Of a stretch of 64,000 nt of DNA, positions 41,988-51,159 are shown piece after piece. The position numbers were made by a program, and so were the translations under genes. Position 1 is the first letter of the stretch; each line of letters opens with the position of its first letter. The notes under the pieces were generated by a model. That model made no database searches and was not told where the DNA came from. It saw nothing but the letters and a program-made list of their open reading frames with translations. Source of the DNA: Kappaphycus alvarezii (taxonomy: Eukaryota > Rhodophyta > Florideophyceae > Gigartinales > Solieriaceae); assembly GCA_002205965.3 (NCBI GenBank), contig NADL03000645.1:930001-994000 (forward strand). Reading direction: 5' to 3'.

Positions 41988-43426
41988 ATGTCCACCCAAC
42001 ACACTCTTCTCCTTCTCCCCCTCCTCCTCCTCCTCCACCGCACATCCGCCCAACAAATCCTCAACCCAGTTTCCACCCCCCAACCAACACCTCACGCTCC
42101 GTCATAATCCGCAAATTCGCCCAACTCCCTCGCTTCCGCAACCGCCCTCAACCCATCGTCTCCACCACCCCCTTCCGCACCTCCCTTTACATCGTCGTCA
42201 ACATCAACGCCCACATCTACAGAGTCGCCCCTTCCGGTGCCGTCACCCTCTGTTCAACGCAAACACCACCCTCTTCGACGTTACCGCTCGTCGTATCAAC
42301 TTTGATCGCTTCTTGCATGGCGGGTTACGCTCCATTGCTTTTCATCCTCGCTTTGCAACAAACAGACTGGTGTACACTGCGCATGTGGAGACCCGAACTG
42401 GGGGAAGGAGGTATCTGTCTACGCCGAGGATGCGTTGGCTACGGACGTGGATTCTGTGGTTGGGAGTGGCGCGTGGGGCGTGATGGATTTATTGTGGGGG
42501 ATAGTTATCGTGAAGTGTTGCGTATTTATGCCGGTGTATGACCATACGATTCGGGAAATGCGGTTCCGTGGCGGTTTTGTATATTGGGCATGGGGATGGG
42601 CGGCGCAGAATAATACCAAGGGGGTGGACAGAATTCGGATGGCTTGGGGAAGATTTGAGGGTTGATCCTTTGGCGAGGATGCGGGGGGTATGGTGTGCCG
42701 AGGGGAACCCGTTTGTGGGGCGTCGGGGGATGTGAGAGTTTGGGCGGTCGGGTTTCGCAATCCGCATAATATGTGTTTTGGAAAGGCGGCACGTTGTTGT
42801 GGTGGATGTTGGCAGGGATAATGTCGAGGAGGTGAATATTGTGCAGAGGGGGGGAATTATGGGTGGTCGATGAGGAGGGCTTGTTTGTTCATTTGGAGGG
42901 GGATGGTGGGATTTTCACGGGGATTAGGAGAAGGTTACCGAGGATGATGCGAGGTTCGGTTTACGTATCCTAACGCTGTGGTTGGCATTTCGGAGAGCGG
43001 GGGGCGGGGTTTGTGTTCAGGCATGACTGGCAGTTGCCCGATTCAAAATGGTTCCCTTTGGACGGCGATGCTGTATGCCAACTTTCCGGGTGATGGCCAG
43101 TTGTACTTTTCCACGTTGAATGACCTCAGAGCTGCGGTGACCAGGGGGAGCCAACGAGTTGACACAGGCAACTACATTTGTGCCAAGGGTGTTTTTTGAA
43201 AGAATTGTCGGCGGAGGACGACTCTGCAGGTGGGAATTTGAGGAGATTGTCCAGGATGAAGAAGACTTTAAAGACGTCGCCAGAACGGATGTGCGATTCG
43301 GGCAGGCAGGTTTGGCGAGATTTATTGGACAGTAAGCAGAATGGAGCTGTGTATCTCGTGACTAATTCACTGCCGCCTGCAAGGGCCAAACAGGCACTCA
43401 GGACTGCACAGCGGGTGGCGTCCTGA
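41988..43426 (+). pseudogene. Secreted glucose/sorbosone dehydrogenase-like (HHIPL) gene, frameshifted
   Basis: The ATG at 41988 (CCCACCATGT) starts a clear signal peptide (MSTQHTLLLLPLLLLLHRTS AQQ). Across switching frames the family landmarks then follow in order: RINFDRFLHGGLRSIAFHP (about 42290-42350), REVLRIYAGVYDHTIREM (42510-42560), LYIGHGDG (42575-42600), VDPLAR and EGNPFVG (42660-42720), VWAVGFRNPHNMCF (42735-42780), VVDVGRDNVEEVNIV and GNYGW (42795-42870), ISESGG, GQLYFSTLND (43100-43125) and NGAVYLVTN (43335-43365). These match the six-bladed propeller of the quinoprotein glucose/sorbosone dehydrogenase family, shared with hedgehog-interacting-protein-like proteins: secreted sugar oxidoreductases or binding proteins. 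I count roughly eight or more frame changes but hardly any substitution-type stops, so the gene died recently or the assembly has local indel errors. There is no intron signal. The gypsy element lies 320 bp downstream. Confidence 0.8.
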
Positions 43427-43743
43427 CGGTTGCAACAGCTGCGTGCCTTTGAAACCCGTATGCTGACGCGGACGAGGTGTCTTGGCTGTTTGTCGAGTAC
43501 ATCAAGTGCTCCGCCTATTGACTCGACTTTGAATAAACTTTGAAACTCAAAATGACAATGTGTAGATTCTGCAAGATGGGTCTTCTTTTGGAAACACAGG
43601 TACGTCGTCTTGAATGCACACAGTCTCTATCGTGCGTAATGGGTACAGAGAATCAACGAATCTACCCTCATCGCCAGGTTGGTTGGCAACTGATTATACC
43701 CTGCGGGCAAAGCACACACGCGAGATATTGCATGTGGTCAGTC
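43427..43743. other. Stretch between dehydrogenase gene and gypsy element
   Basis: A 73-codon plus frame at 43540-43761 runs into the LTR and is probably accidental. No other feature. Confidence 0.35.
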
Positions 43744-43748
43744 GAATC
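43744..43748. repeat. 5-bp target-site duplication (GAATC), left
   Basis: GAATC immediately before the 5' LTR is repeated at 48983-48987 immediately after the 3' LTR. Confidence 0.9.
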
Positions 43749-44034
43749 TGTAACGACTTAGGGTTCTTACTGTAATGTAACCCTTCGACAAGCTAGCTTA
43801 CAGGACAGGCTGCCACGAGAACTTTTATGACTTTGGGCAATCGCCGTCGTCACCCCGACGGTGCGGGGCACGCCGACGGGACCAACTCCCGAGTACCCAA
43901 ATCGCTACTTAAACTGATGAGGCTAACTGTAGAGCATGGGATAGAAGGGAGGCAACACGGGCGGAACGACGAACGCTAGTGTAACGAAACGAACAACAGG
44001 GTTTTTGGTAAACGACCACGCTTCCCCTGTTACA
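43749..44034 (+). repeat. gypsy 5' LTR
   Basis: 286 bp, TGTAAC...GTTACA. Contains a short inverted CCGTCG/CGACGG pair and no long frame. Direct repeat of 48695-48982. Confidence 0.95.
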
Positions 44035-44036
44035 CT

Positions 44037-44049
44037 TGGTAGCATCGCG
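44037..44049 (+). other. gypsy primer-binding site
   Basis: TGGTAGCATCGCG, 2 bp after the LTR, begins with TGGTAGC, the complement of initiator tRNA-Met 3' ends (GCTACCA). The later bases cannot be checked without this organism's tRNA. Confidence 0.6.
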
Positions 44050-44092
44050 TTGCGATCCAGTGGTTCACAGCTGAAAGCGACGCACGAGTTGT

Positions 44093-45238
44093 ATGCCTCC
44101 AACTCGAATTCCTCCACCACCGACACGTGTTCAAGGACCGCGCCGGGCAAAGGAAAGATCTAAGTTTGGTCTTTCACGACAAGCCATGAGTGCGAACATC
44201 ACCGCGCAAGGTGCGCAAGGTGCAGGTGACTCCGGCACGCGACCCATAGAAGGTAGTGCAACAAACGAGGAGGTTATTCAGTCATTACGGTCAGAGATCC
44301 AGATGATGCGTCAGACGATGGCTGCACAAGATGCACGCATAGAGAATTTGCTTACGCTAGTCGAGCAAGGCACAGTCAATCAAGGCTCTTCCGGAAACGC
44401 TGGAGAGGGCTCGTGCGATCTTCGCTCGATCAAGGCACCGCAGTTGTGTAGCTATGCAGGCAATCATGATGAGCGCACGTCTACTAAGGTGAAGTCATTC
44501 ATTTACAATGTGAGAAAGGTCGGACGTCTAAGTGGTTTCCGTGACCAGAAAATGGTAGAACTGGCTGATTGCTATTTACAGGATCGCGCTGCTGTCTGGA
44601 TGATGGGATTGGAGCGCAATAATCAGAAGCCGAGAACAGTAGATGAGCTTCAAACAGCTATGCTTCGCGAGTTTGTCCCCCAAAATGAGCGCGCCCGTGC
44701 AAAGGCGAGACTTATGAAGATCAAGCAGTCATCGACAATGGACAGCTATATATCTTCTTTCCGTGATCTCGTAGAGTTATGCGAGACTCCTCTCTCGGAA
44801 GCGTATCTTTTCTTTTTCAATGGACTCACCGATCGTTTTAAAGAAGAGTTTTGTAAGAAGTATCCCACAGGTGAACCGAATGATCTACAGGAAGTGTACG
44901 ATCATGCCCGTGTTTTGGATTTGGCGAAGCAGTGGTCCTCAGGGAACATGGATACCCGCCCCAAGGACCGTCGCCCCGATATTAAAGGTGTAAAGAAGGA
45001 TATCAATCTTAAGAAGGCTCGTGGAGAGAAGACAATGATGCCTGAGAAGGATCCTAAGGATCCTATCTGGGGTCCGTCGGATTCCAAACAGCGCAACCAT
45101 TACCGCAAGCATAACCGTTGCTTTGAGTGTGGTGCGGCGTGGGAACCAGGACACAGATGTTCAATCGAAGAAAGCAACCAGAATGGGTTGCAGGTGGCAG
45201 GCCGTGGGGACAACCCAAAAGGCCAACGCCGTCGTTAG
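44093..45238 (+). CDS. gag: gypsy Gag (381 aa)
   Basis: Structural protein of the element. It has a proline/arginine-rich N-terminus, a predicted coiled coil around residues 65-105 (EEVIQSLRSEIQMMRQTMAA), the retrotransposon Gag domain around residues 130-270 (VGRLSGFRDQKMVELADCYL, then AAVWMMGLE), a basic linker, and a C-terminal zinc finger CFECGAAWEPGHRC near residues 344-357. The finger has the C-x2-C-x7-H-x-C layout common in chromoviruses. The first ATG lies 58 bp after the LTR. The 3' end overlaps pol by 112 bp, with pol in the -1 frame relative to gag, an arrangement in which this family commonly uses programmed -1 frameshifting. Confidence 0.9.
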   Translation: MPPTRIPPPPTRVQGPRRAKERSKFGLSRQAMSANITAQGAQGAGDSGTRPIEGSATNEEVIQSLRSEIQMMRQTMAAQDARIENLLTLVEQGTVNQGSSGNAGEGSCDLRSIKAPQLCSYAGNHDERTSTKVKSFIYNVRKVGRLSGFRDQKMVELADCYLQDRAAVWMMGLERNNQKPRTVDELQTAMLREFVPQNERARAKARLMKIKQSSTMDSYISSFRDLVELCETPLSEAYLFFFNGLTDRFKEEFCKKYPTGEPNDLQEVYDHARVLDLAKQWSSGNMDTRPKDRRPDIKGVKKDINLKKARGEKTMMPEKDPKDPIWGPSDSKQRNHYRKHNRCFECGAAWEPGHRCSIEESNQNGLQVAGRGDNPKGQRRR

Positions 45239-48200
45239 AGGCGGCCCATGTTAATCTAAACGGGGATGTACCCCTTCGTCTGTCCGCAATTGGGACAGAA
45301 ACAGCAGGCAACAATGAAATGTATTATGATTGTGTTGTCGGATGTGTACAGTCTGTTGGTCATCTCGACCCAGGGGCCACAGACAATTTTATAACCTCCG
45401 AGCTGGCTCAGCGAGCTTGTCTTGAAGTACGTGATTTTGTCACGAAGGTGGAGCTAGGAGACGGCTCCGAAACGAAGACTACAGGGATCACGAATGGTAT
45501 CATTGGCCTAGACGGTTGCTTAAGCGAGCAAACTCTGTATGTAATCGAGCTGCCCGAGCACACGCCGTTAGTGCTAGGCCGATCATGGTTAAGAGAGCAT
45601 AATCCTATCGTGGATTGGAGTAACTGCTCTCTCAAAGTCGTTCTGCCAGGTGGATCTACGAAATTGATACGACCTCGGCAAGTACCGCGCCATAGAAGCA
45701 TATCCCTGAAGACAATTTCCATCAAACGGATGAGAAAGATGCTGCGAAAGGGCAACGTTGAGCTTTTTGCGGTGAAGGTAATGCCTGCGGAGGGAAAGTC
45801 CAAGGTGGCGCCTGAGTTGGCATCGTTAGTCGGGGAGTACGGCGAAATTTTCCGAGATGAGTTGCCAGATGAACTACCACCGCAAAGAGGCGTTAATTTT
45901 GAGATCAATCTGAAAAGTGATTCAGCACCTCCTGTGCGACCGGTTATCAGGCTATCAACAGATGAGCTAGCAGAGCTCAAACGGCAGTTGAAGGAGTTGG
46001 TCAACAAAGGATTTTTGCGCCCGTCAATATCGCCGTATGGCGCACCAGTGTTTTTTGTGCGTAAGAAGTCAGGCGATCTTAGAATGGTATGTGATTTCCG
46101 CGCTCTCAACAAGATCACTATCCCAGATGTGACACCTCTGCCACTCATATCCGAGGCCTTAGACCACGTGAGTGGGGCTACTGTATTTTCCAAAGTGGAT
46201 CTTCTTGGTGCATACCACCAAATGCGTATTCGTGACGAGGACATCCCGAAGACCGCGATTCGAACACGATTCGGGTCTTATGAATGGACTGTACTGTGTT
46301 TCGGACTTACTAACGCGCCAGCCAGCTTCACACGTTTGCTGACGACGCTTCTACGAGACCTAAATGGCGAATGTTTGGTCATATTCCTTGATGATATACT
46401 TGTGTATAGTCGCAATATGGAGGAACATAAGAAACATTTGCGCTCGTTGTTTGATATCTTGCGCAGAGAACAACTGTTTGCAAAGCCAGCAAAATGCGAG
46501 TTTGGGAGCTCCAGTATCGAGTTCCTAGGGCACGTAGTCAGTGCAAACGGGATTGAGATGCAAGCTAATCTGAAGGATGCAATCCTAGACTGGCCAAGGC
46601 CAACGACGATTCGTCACGTCCAGCAGTTCATTGGGCTCGCGAATTATTACCGCAAGTTCATCAGAGGGTACGCTAATATCCTTCGGCCCGTGTCAGACAT
46701 TTTAAGGTCGAAAACATTCGAGTGGGGTGAAGAGCAGGAGAACTCATTTGATGCGTTGAAGAAAGCTCTCACTACGGCGCCAGTGCTGGCACACCCCTCT
46801 TCTGAAAAAGAATTTATTGTTTCTACGGATGCATCTCAATTTGCCGTCGGAGCAACTCTGGAACAAGACGGTAGACCAGTGGCTTACCTTTCTCATCGGC
46901 TAACAGACGCTGAAAGTCGATGGTGCGTAGGTGACCAGGAACTACTTGCTTTTATGATTGCCTTACGAGACTGGGAGGTTTACCTGAAGGGGAGAAAATT
47001 CACGTTCAGGACTGACCACGAACCCATCCGCTATTTGCAGTCAAAGGCCAAGTTGTCAGGTCGCCAAGCCCGCTGGCTCGACACGCTACAGTCGTTTACA
47101 TATGATACGTTACATGTCCCGGGGAAAGTGAATACTGTGCCAGATGCCCTGAGCCGACGCCCGGATCATGACATTCGTTTGCATTCCATTGCGCTAGGTG
47201 GAGCCTTGGATGAAATTAGGAACGCCTACCCCCACGATGCTTTGGCAAAAGAGCTGATTGAGTTCTTTAAAGACGAAACGCCGCCAAGCACACCACAGGG
47301 CAAACAACAAGCACAGAACTTTAAGTTTGAGAATGGAACTTTGCTATGGATAGCAAACGATCAGTCCAGAGTCTATATTCCGAACTATGGTGCCCTCCGG
47401 ACAAATACTATCAAGGCATTCCACGAACCTTCGCATTTTCATGCAGATAAGACGTATTCTGCAATGACGAGGCAAGTATATTGGCGTGGGATGTATGATG
47501 CCGTGCGTAGCTACTGTTCGCGATGCCATGACTGTCAGGTGAATAAGGTTAAGAACAGTCTCCCTGGAGGTAGCTTGCAGCCTCACGACATCCCCGAGAG
47601 CTGCTGGCACACTGTGTCTATGGATTTCTTGACGGAACTACCTATGGATGAAGATGCATTTGATTCTGTGTTTGTTGTCGTAGATAAACTCTCAAAAAGA
47701 GCAATCTTCATCCCCACCACGAAAGCAATTGATGCTCCCGGTGCAGCTCAGCTTTTGCAGCAGTATTTGTTTGCAAAGCACGGAGTACCACGTAAATTCA
47801 TCTGCGATCGGGATCCGAAATTCAGATCTAAGTTCTGGGAAGGTTTGACACGTATTTTTGAAGTCGACCTAAACATGTCTACTGCTGACCACCCAGAGAC
47901 AGATGGCCAGTCAGAAGTTACGATTAAGACATTATCTGGAATGCTACGAGCTAGCATTCAGCGATCACCGAATCAGTGGAGTCGTATGCTCCCAGTTTTA
48001 GAATTCGAGTATAACTGTTCTCGAAGCGAGAGCACAGGCCTCTCCCCCTTTGAAGTAGACATCGGCCGAGTACCGTTGAGTGTGAAGACCAGAAGCTATT
48101 CTATTGAAGAAGTCCCGAGCCAGTCAGCGAGAGAATTGGCTGACCGCCTGGAAGCTTACCGCATTCTCGCACGCGACAATATAGCAGCAGCACGTGCCAA

Positions 48201-48699
48201 GCAACAGCACTACGCGAATCTTCGTAGGGATCCAAACGTGTCTTTTGAGAAGAATGAATTGGTTTTGTTACGTTCTGACGGCCTGGACAGCTTTAATAGA
48301 TCGTCCTTACCAACTAAGTGGCGTCCGAAGTATTTGGGGCCATTGCGAGTGCTAGAAGTAATGAGTCCTGTTACTTATCGTCTGGAATTGCCTCCCACGA
48401 TGTCGCGAGCACATAATGTATTTCATGTTTCAAAGCTCAAGCGTTATCATCGCCCCGAGGGTGCCTCTGGCCCCCTTCCAGTCGTCATTGATGCCGACGG
48501 GGCTGTCGAACACGAAGTAGAGCGTATTTTAGACAAGACCCGAGAGAATCGCAGGATTTATTATCTTGTCCAGTTCACTGGAGAGTCTGAGTCTGAGGCT
48601 GAATGGATCGCGAAGTCTGATCTAGGGCATTGCAAGGAACTCGTTAAGGAATATGAGAAAGCGCTGAGGACATCGCTTTCAAAGAGCGGGCGAGTGTAA
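45127..48699 (+). CDS. pol: gypsy Pol (1190 codons): protease, RT, RNase H, integrase, chromodomain
   Basis: Open throughout. Approximate positions counted from the first Met: protease with LDPGATDNF near residue 80; reverse transcriptase about 270-450, with FSKVDLLGAYHQMRI and the catalytic FLDD (VIFLDDILVYS) near 418; RNase H about 560-680 (FIVSTDASQFAVGATL); integrase zinc domain about 765-810 (H-x-H...CSRCHDC); DDE core about 835-950 (MDFLTELPMD, DRDPKFRSKFW, HPETDGQSE); GPY-type region, then a chromodomain about 1122-1185 (EHEVERILDKTRENRRIYYL, then EAEWIAKSDL). The final three codons lie inside the 3' LTR (stop at 48697-48699). It supplies reverse transcription and integration for the element. 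The true N-terminus depends on how it is expressed from gag. Confidence 0.93.
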   Translation: MWCGVGTRTQMFNRRKQPEWVAGGRPWGQPKRPTPSLEAAHVNLNGDVPLRLSAIGTETAGNNEMYYDCVVGCVQSVGHLDPGATDNFITSELAQRACLEVRDFVTKVELGDGSETKTTGITNGIIGLDGCLSEQTLYVIELPEHTPLVLGRSWLREHNPIVDWSNCSLKVVLPGGSTKLIRPRQVPRHRSISLKTISIKRMRKMLRKGNVELFAVKVMPAEGKSKVAPELASLVGEYGEIFRDELPDELPPQRGVNFEINLKSDSAPPVRPVIRLSTDELAELKRQLKELVNKGFLRPSISPYGAPVFFVRKKSGDLRMVCDFRALNKITIPDVTPLPLISEALDHVSGATVFSKVDLLGAYHQMRIRDEDIPKTAIRTRFGSYEWTVLCFGLTNAPASFTRLLTTLLRDLNGECLVIFLDDILVYSRNMEEHKKHLRSLFDILRREQLFAKPAKCEFGSSSIEFLGHVVSANGIEMQANLKDAILDWPRPTTIRHVQQFIGLANYYRKFIRGYANILRPVSDILRSKTFEWGEEQENSFDALKKALTTAPVLAHPSSEKEFIVSTDASQFAVGATLEQDGRPVAYLSHRLTDAESRWCVGDQELLAFMIALRDWEVYLKGRKFTFRTDHEPIRYLQSKAKLSGRQARWLDTLQSFTYDTLHVPGKVNTVPDALSRRPDHDIRLHSIALGGALDEIRNAYPHDALAKELIEFFKDETPPSTPQGKQQAQNFKFENGTLLWIANDQSRVYIPNYGALRTNTIKAFHEPSHFHADKTYSAMTRQVYWRGMYDAVRSYCSRCHDCQVNKVKNSLPGGSLQPHDIPESCWHTVSMDFLTELPMDEDAFDSVFVVVDKLSKRAIFIPTTKAIDAPGAAQLLQQYLFAKHGVPRKFICDRDPKFRSKFWEGLTRIFEVDLNMSTADHPETDGQSEVTIKTLSGMLRASIQRSPNQWSRMLPVLEFEYNCSRSESTGLSPFEVDIGRVPLSVKTRSYSIEEVPSQSARELADRLEAYRILARDNIAAARAKQQHYANLRRDPNVSFEKNELVLLRSDGLDSFNRSSLPTKWRPKYLGPLRVLEVMSPVTYRLELPPTMSRAHNVFHVSKLKRYHRPEGASGPLPVVIDADGAVEHEVERILDKTRENRRIYYLVQFTGESESEAEWIAKSDLGHCKELVKEYEKALRTSLSKSGRV
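48681..48694 (+). other. gypsy polypurine tract
   Basis: AAAGAGCGGGCGAG directly before the 3' LTR. Purine-rich with two C. It also codes the last Pol residues. Confidence 0.55.
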
Positions 48700-48982
48700 C
48701 CGACTTAGGGTTCTTACTGTAATGTACACCCTTCGACCAAGCTAGCTTACAGGACAGGCTGCCACGAGAACTTTTATGACTTTGGGCAATCGCCGTCGTC
48801 ACCCCGACGGTGCGGGGCACGCCGACGGGACCAACTCCCGAGTACCCAAATCGCTACTTAAACTGATGAGGCTAACTGTAGAGCATGGGATAGAAGGGAG
48901 GCAACACGGGCGGAACGACGAACGCTAGTGTAACGAAACGAACAACAGGGTTTTGGTAAACGACCACGCTTCCCCTGTTACA
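48695..48982 (+). repeat. gypsy 3' LTR
   Basis: 288 bp, identical to the 5' LTR apart from four one-base length differences. Followed by GAATC. Confidence 0.95.
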
Positions 48983-48987
48983 GAATC
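48983..48987. repeat. 5-bp target-site duplication (GAATC), right
   Basis: Matches 43744-43748. Confidence 0.9.
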
Positions 48988-49111
48988 TGGTTACCATGCG
49001 CCGAGACGTAAGGCTTAGTGAGCCCAAGCCTAACTCTGTTCCTTTCCCTACGGCACCGTCCGACGGAACTTTGCGCCACTGACCTTCGACTCGCCGTGAC
49101 CATCTTCCACC

Positions 49112-49273
49112 ATGACTTCCAAGGCCATTGAAGGATACGCGCTCGCCGTCGCGACTCGCCACGCATGCAAGCCCGTGTTCCATCAGGACCTTAGCTTCGC
49201 CACCTGGTCCCTTGCCGAGACGGTTTCACTGAACGCAGCATGTCTTGCGGCTGGCCTTACGACCGTTTTGTAA
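49112..49273 (+). CDS. Small 53-aa frame with a KQAAL-family end
   Basis: CACCATG context. The product is MTSKAIEGYALAVATRHACK, then a C-terminus LAETVSLNAACLAAGLTTVL that resembles the ALEVTINAAC segment of the dispersed family. It is followed 70 bp later by another piece of that family (49345-49480). It may be a fragment of the repeat rather than a gene. Confidence 0.25.
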   Translation: MTSKAIEGYALAVATRHACKPVFHQDLSFATWSLAETVSLNAACLAAGLTTVL

Positions 49274-49344
49274 AGCTGTCTGCCTAAGTCTTTCTCCTAT
49301 ACACAGACCTGTCCCTTCTAGGCTCGGGAAATAGTAGAGGGAAT

Positions 49345-49480
49345 ATTTGGGTGTTTTACTCCTGGAATGAACATTCGATCTATCCGACAGTACTACTGCA
49401 TGTACACTCCAGACAACCACAATCGACTCAAAAGGGCATGCCGACACAGCAATGCGGGAACAACATCCTGAGGTGAGGCT
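49345..49480 (+). repeat. Copy of the 205-bp tandem unit, opposite orientation
   Basis: TTTGGGTGTTTTACTCC, CGATCTATCC, CAATCGACTCAAAAGG and ATGCCGACACAG match the reverse complement of 12300-12450 in order. Confidence 0.6.
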
Positions 49481-49739
49481 AGATGTTTCTTTAGGGATGA
49501 CGCCGAGTGGTTGTAAAGCATCCACGCAAGGAGTTCCCCGGTCAGTAGAGCACCCAAAGTTCACTCGGGTTGGTCAACGTAATGCGGCGACTAATAACAT
49601 ATTGTGCTCCGCACCTTGCATAGTTTGATGACGACGGTCAAACATAGACTTTGCAGTACTTTCCAGGTGTGGTGAACATTTATTTATTCTCCTGACGAAA
49701 AGCCGCGTAGAGGGCTATGTTATCATGGTAATCTTGCAA
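49481..49739. other. Intergenic, no gene seen
   Basis: No feature recognised. Confidence 0.4.
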
Positions 49740-49806
49740 GGGGGAATGTCTGGGTGCTTTAATTTTTGAAAAATGTGGTCGGTTGGGGCCCGGGGTATCT
49801 TAGGGG
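49740..49806 (+). repeat. Dispersed 68-bp motif, copy 2
   Basis: TGGGTGCTTTAATTTTTGAA, TGTGGTCGGTTG and GGCCCGGGGTATCTTA. It lies about 70 bp beyond the stop of the minus-strand frame at 49878-50414. Confidence 0.65.
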
Positions 49807-49877
49807 GTTACCGATGATGGAAAGTCCTATCTGCCAGCAAAGTTACCTGGAGCATACCACGAGATATGCCCGCCCCT

Positions 49878-50414
49878 TTACTCATCCTTCTCCCCACCAG
49901 CCTGTAACCCCTCCAGATCGGCAGCGACATCACGGACGTCTTCGCCGTCCGAAGAGTCGAGATCAGACCAGTCCATCCAGCGAGCAGGCACCCACAAATG
50001 CTCCGTGCCGTAGGGTCCCATCACAGGCAGGTTAGTGTCCTTCTCTGTGGCCGTAATAATCCCACTCTCGCGCCATGACGTCTGCCCATAGACGCCTTTG
50101 GGTGTTGTTTGGTAATCGGCGGCTTCCACCAAGGTGGAAGAGTAAAGCTTCCCGCCACTAGGTAGCGGGCAAGTGAATACTGTAATGCGGAAAAGCGGAG
50201 AATCTTGTTTGGTCGGAATTGGGTGTGTGTCAGAAGGGCCCTTTGGGGATAGAGATTTAGGGAGATGCATTGTAGTGGCCGCAAGGTGCACCTTCCACTC
50301 TGAACATTGGTAACACCCATCTGAAGCATTTGATTTAGTCGACAGCGCGCATACTGTATCAGTGCTGTACAGTATGGTTGTTTGACTGGACTGTTTATTC
50401 TTTGCGCGCCACAT
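49878..50414 (-). CDS. Repeated protein of unknown function (178 aa)
   Basis: One of the longest intact frames outside the transposons. The N-terminal third is polar and contains a Cys pair (GCYQC). The middle reads SPLFRITVFTCPLPSGGKLY and KGVYGQTSWRESGIITATEK. The C-terminus is acidic (MDWSDLDSSDGEDVRDVAAD, then LEGLQAGGEKDE), a type of tail often used as a binding peptide. A decayed homologue lies at 7391-7709, and the conserved part is the middle. No known domain. The ATG at 50414 is the first in frame, and DNA upstream becomes AT-rich within 50 bp. It could be a host multigene family or a gene of an undescribed repeat. Confidence 0.5.
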   Translation of the reverse strand: MWRAKNKQSSQTTILYSTDTVCALSTKSNASDGCYQCSEWKVHLAATTMHLPKSLSPKGPSDTHPIPTKQDSPLFRITVFTCPLPSGGKLYSSTLVEAADYQTTPKGVYGQTSWRESGIITATEKDTNLPVMGPYGTEHLWVPARWMDWSDLDSSDGEDVRDVAADLEGLQAGGEKDE

Positions 50415-50449
50415 GTGTGCGGACGGCTTGGGGAAGTTTGGTTAGTTTC

Positions 50450-51000
50450 TAAGTTTTGAGGTCAGATCTTTCTGTAAAGCATGCTCTAGAGAATTGTCAA
50501 ATTAAATTCTATTGCCCCCCAGTGCTGAAGCATTAAAAGGGACGACGGGCCTGTAATAATTAAGTGAAATGTGCAGATCCAAAATAGATAATTTCAAATG
50601 AAAGAATAATAAACTTAACTCAATAAGACTCAGAATAATAAAAGAAAACCAATATTTACTGATCCATGGGATAATTCGATGGCCAGAGGCTTGCTAACAT
50701 TTTCTAACAGCCTAAGACTATTTATACTGTAGATCAGAGTAGAATAACTAGAAAGATGATTCCAGCACAATAATAATTTTTGTAGACCAAATTCATGCCC
50801 AGTAGTAATTATAGAATAATTACACGGGTGAGTATTAATCCAAATAAAATTTGGGAAAAATGTTGGGTAATTTATTATTCAGAAAGGGGTTAAAGGAGCG
50901 GTTTACTGCGAGTAATGGAAAGGTTGGGAGTCCTCTGTACTTGTAATCAAACCATTGGCAGGACCTATAATGCAAGTGCTTGAGCGTGTGTACCAACTAG
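50450..51000. other. AT-rich stretch, no gene seen
   Basis: AT-rich. GGTTTACTGCGAGTAATGG at 50894-50912 resembles the end of the 45-bp repeat (6874-6918) in reverse. Confidence 0.4.
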
Positions 51001-51010
51001 AAAGTAGCTG

Positions 51011-51150
51011 GTAGACCGGTTAACAAGCAGGCTGCGTTGGAGGTGACCATCAACGCTGCGTGTCGTTGGAGGAGAATTGCCCTCACCCTGGAGTATTGGT
51101 CCAAGGCTCGGTTGGCTATTCAGAAAGTAAATCCATTTCTTGAAGTGAGG
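51011..51150 (+). repeat. Fragment of the dispersed KQAAL-type family, plus orientation
   Basis: Reads RPVNKQAALEVTINAACR then IALTLEYWSKARLAIQK. It aligns with 13118-13215 over about 100 bp (about 80% by eye) and with 11480-11570 reversed. Confidence 0.65.
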
Positions 51151-51159
51151 CCACATGTT

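Larger units (their letters stand above)
43749..48982 (+). mobile_element. Ty3/gypsy chromovirus, looks whole
   Basis: It is 5234 bp long, with near-identical LTRs (286 and 288 bp, starting TGTAAC and ending GTTACA), a 5-bp target duplication, a tRNA primer site, a purine tract, and open gag and pol frames. The domain order protease, reverse transcriptase, RNase H, integrase, chromodomain places it in the chromovirus branch of Ty3/gypsy. The LTRs show no substitution and only four single-base length differences, so insertion was very recent. Chromodomains usually steer such elements to heterochromatin marks, which fits the repeat-rich surroundings. It inserted between the decayed dehydrogenase gene and a KQAAL-family region. 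Confidence 0.95.

Noticed and set aside
45408-46244. 278-codon minus-strand frame inside the gypsy pol gene
   Set aside because: Antisense shadow of an intact reverse transcriptase region.
48872-49183. 103-codon minus frame ending in the gypsy LTR, and a similar one at 43923-44150
   Set aside because: Both end in the same LTR-derived peptide. Created by the LTR, not a host gene.
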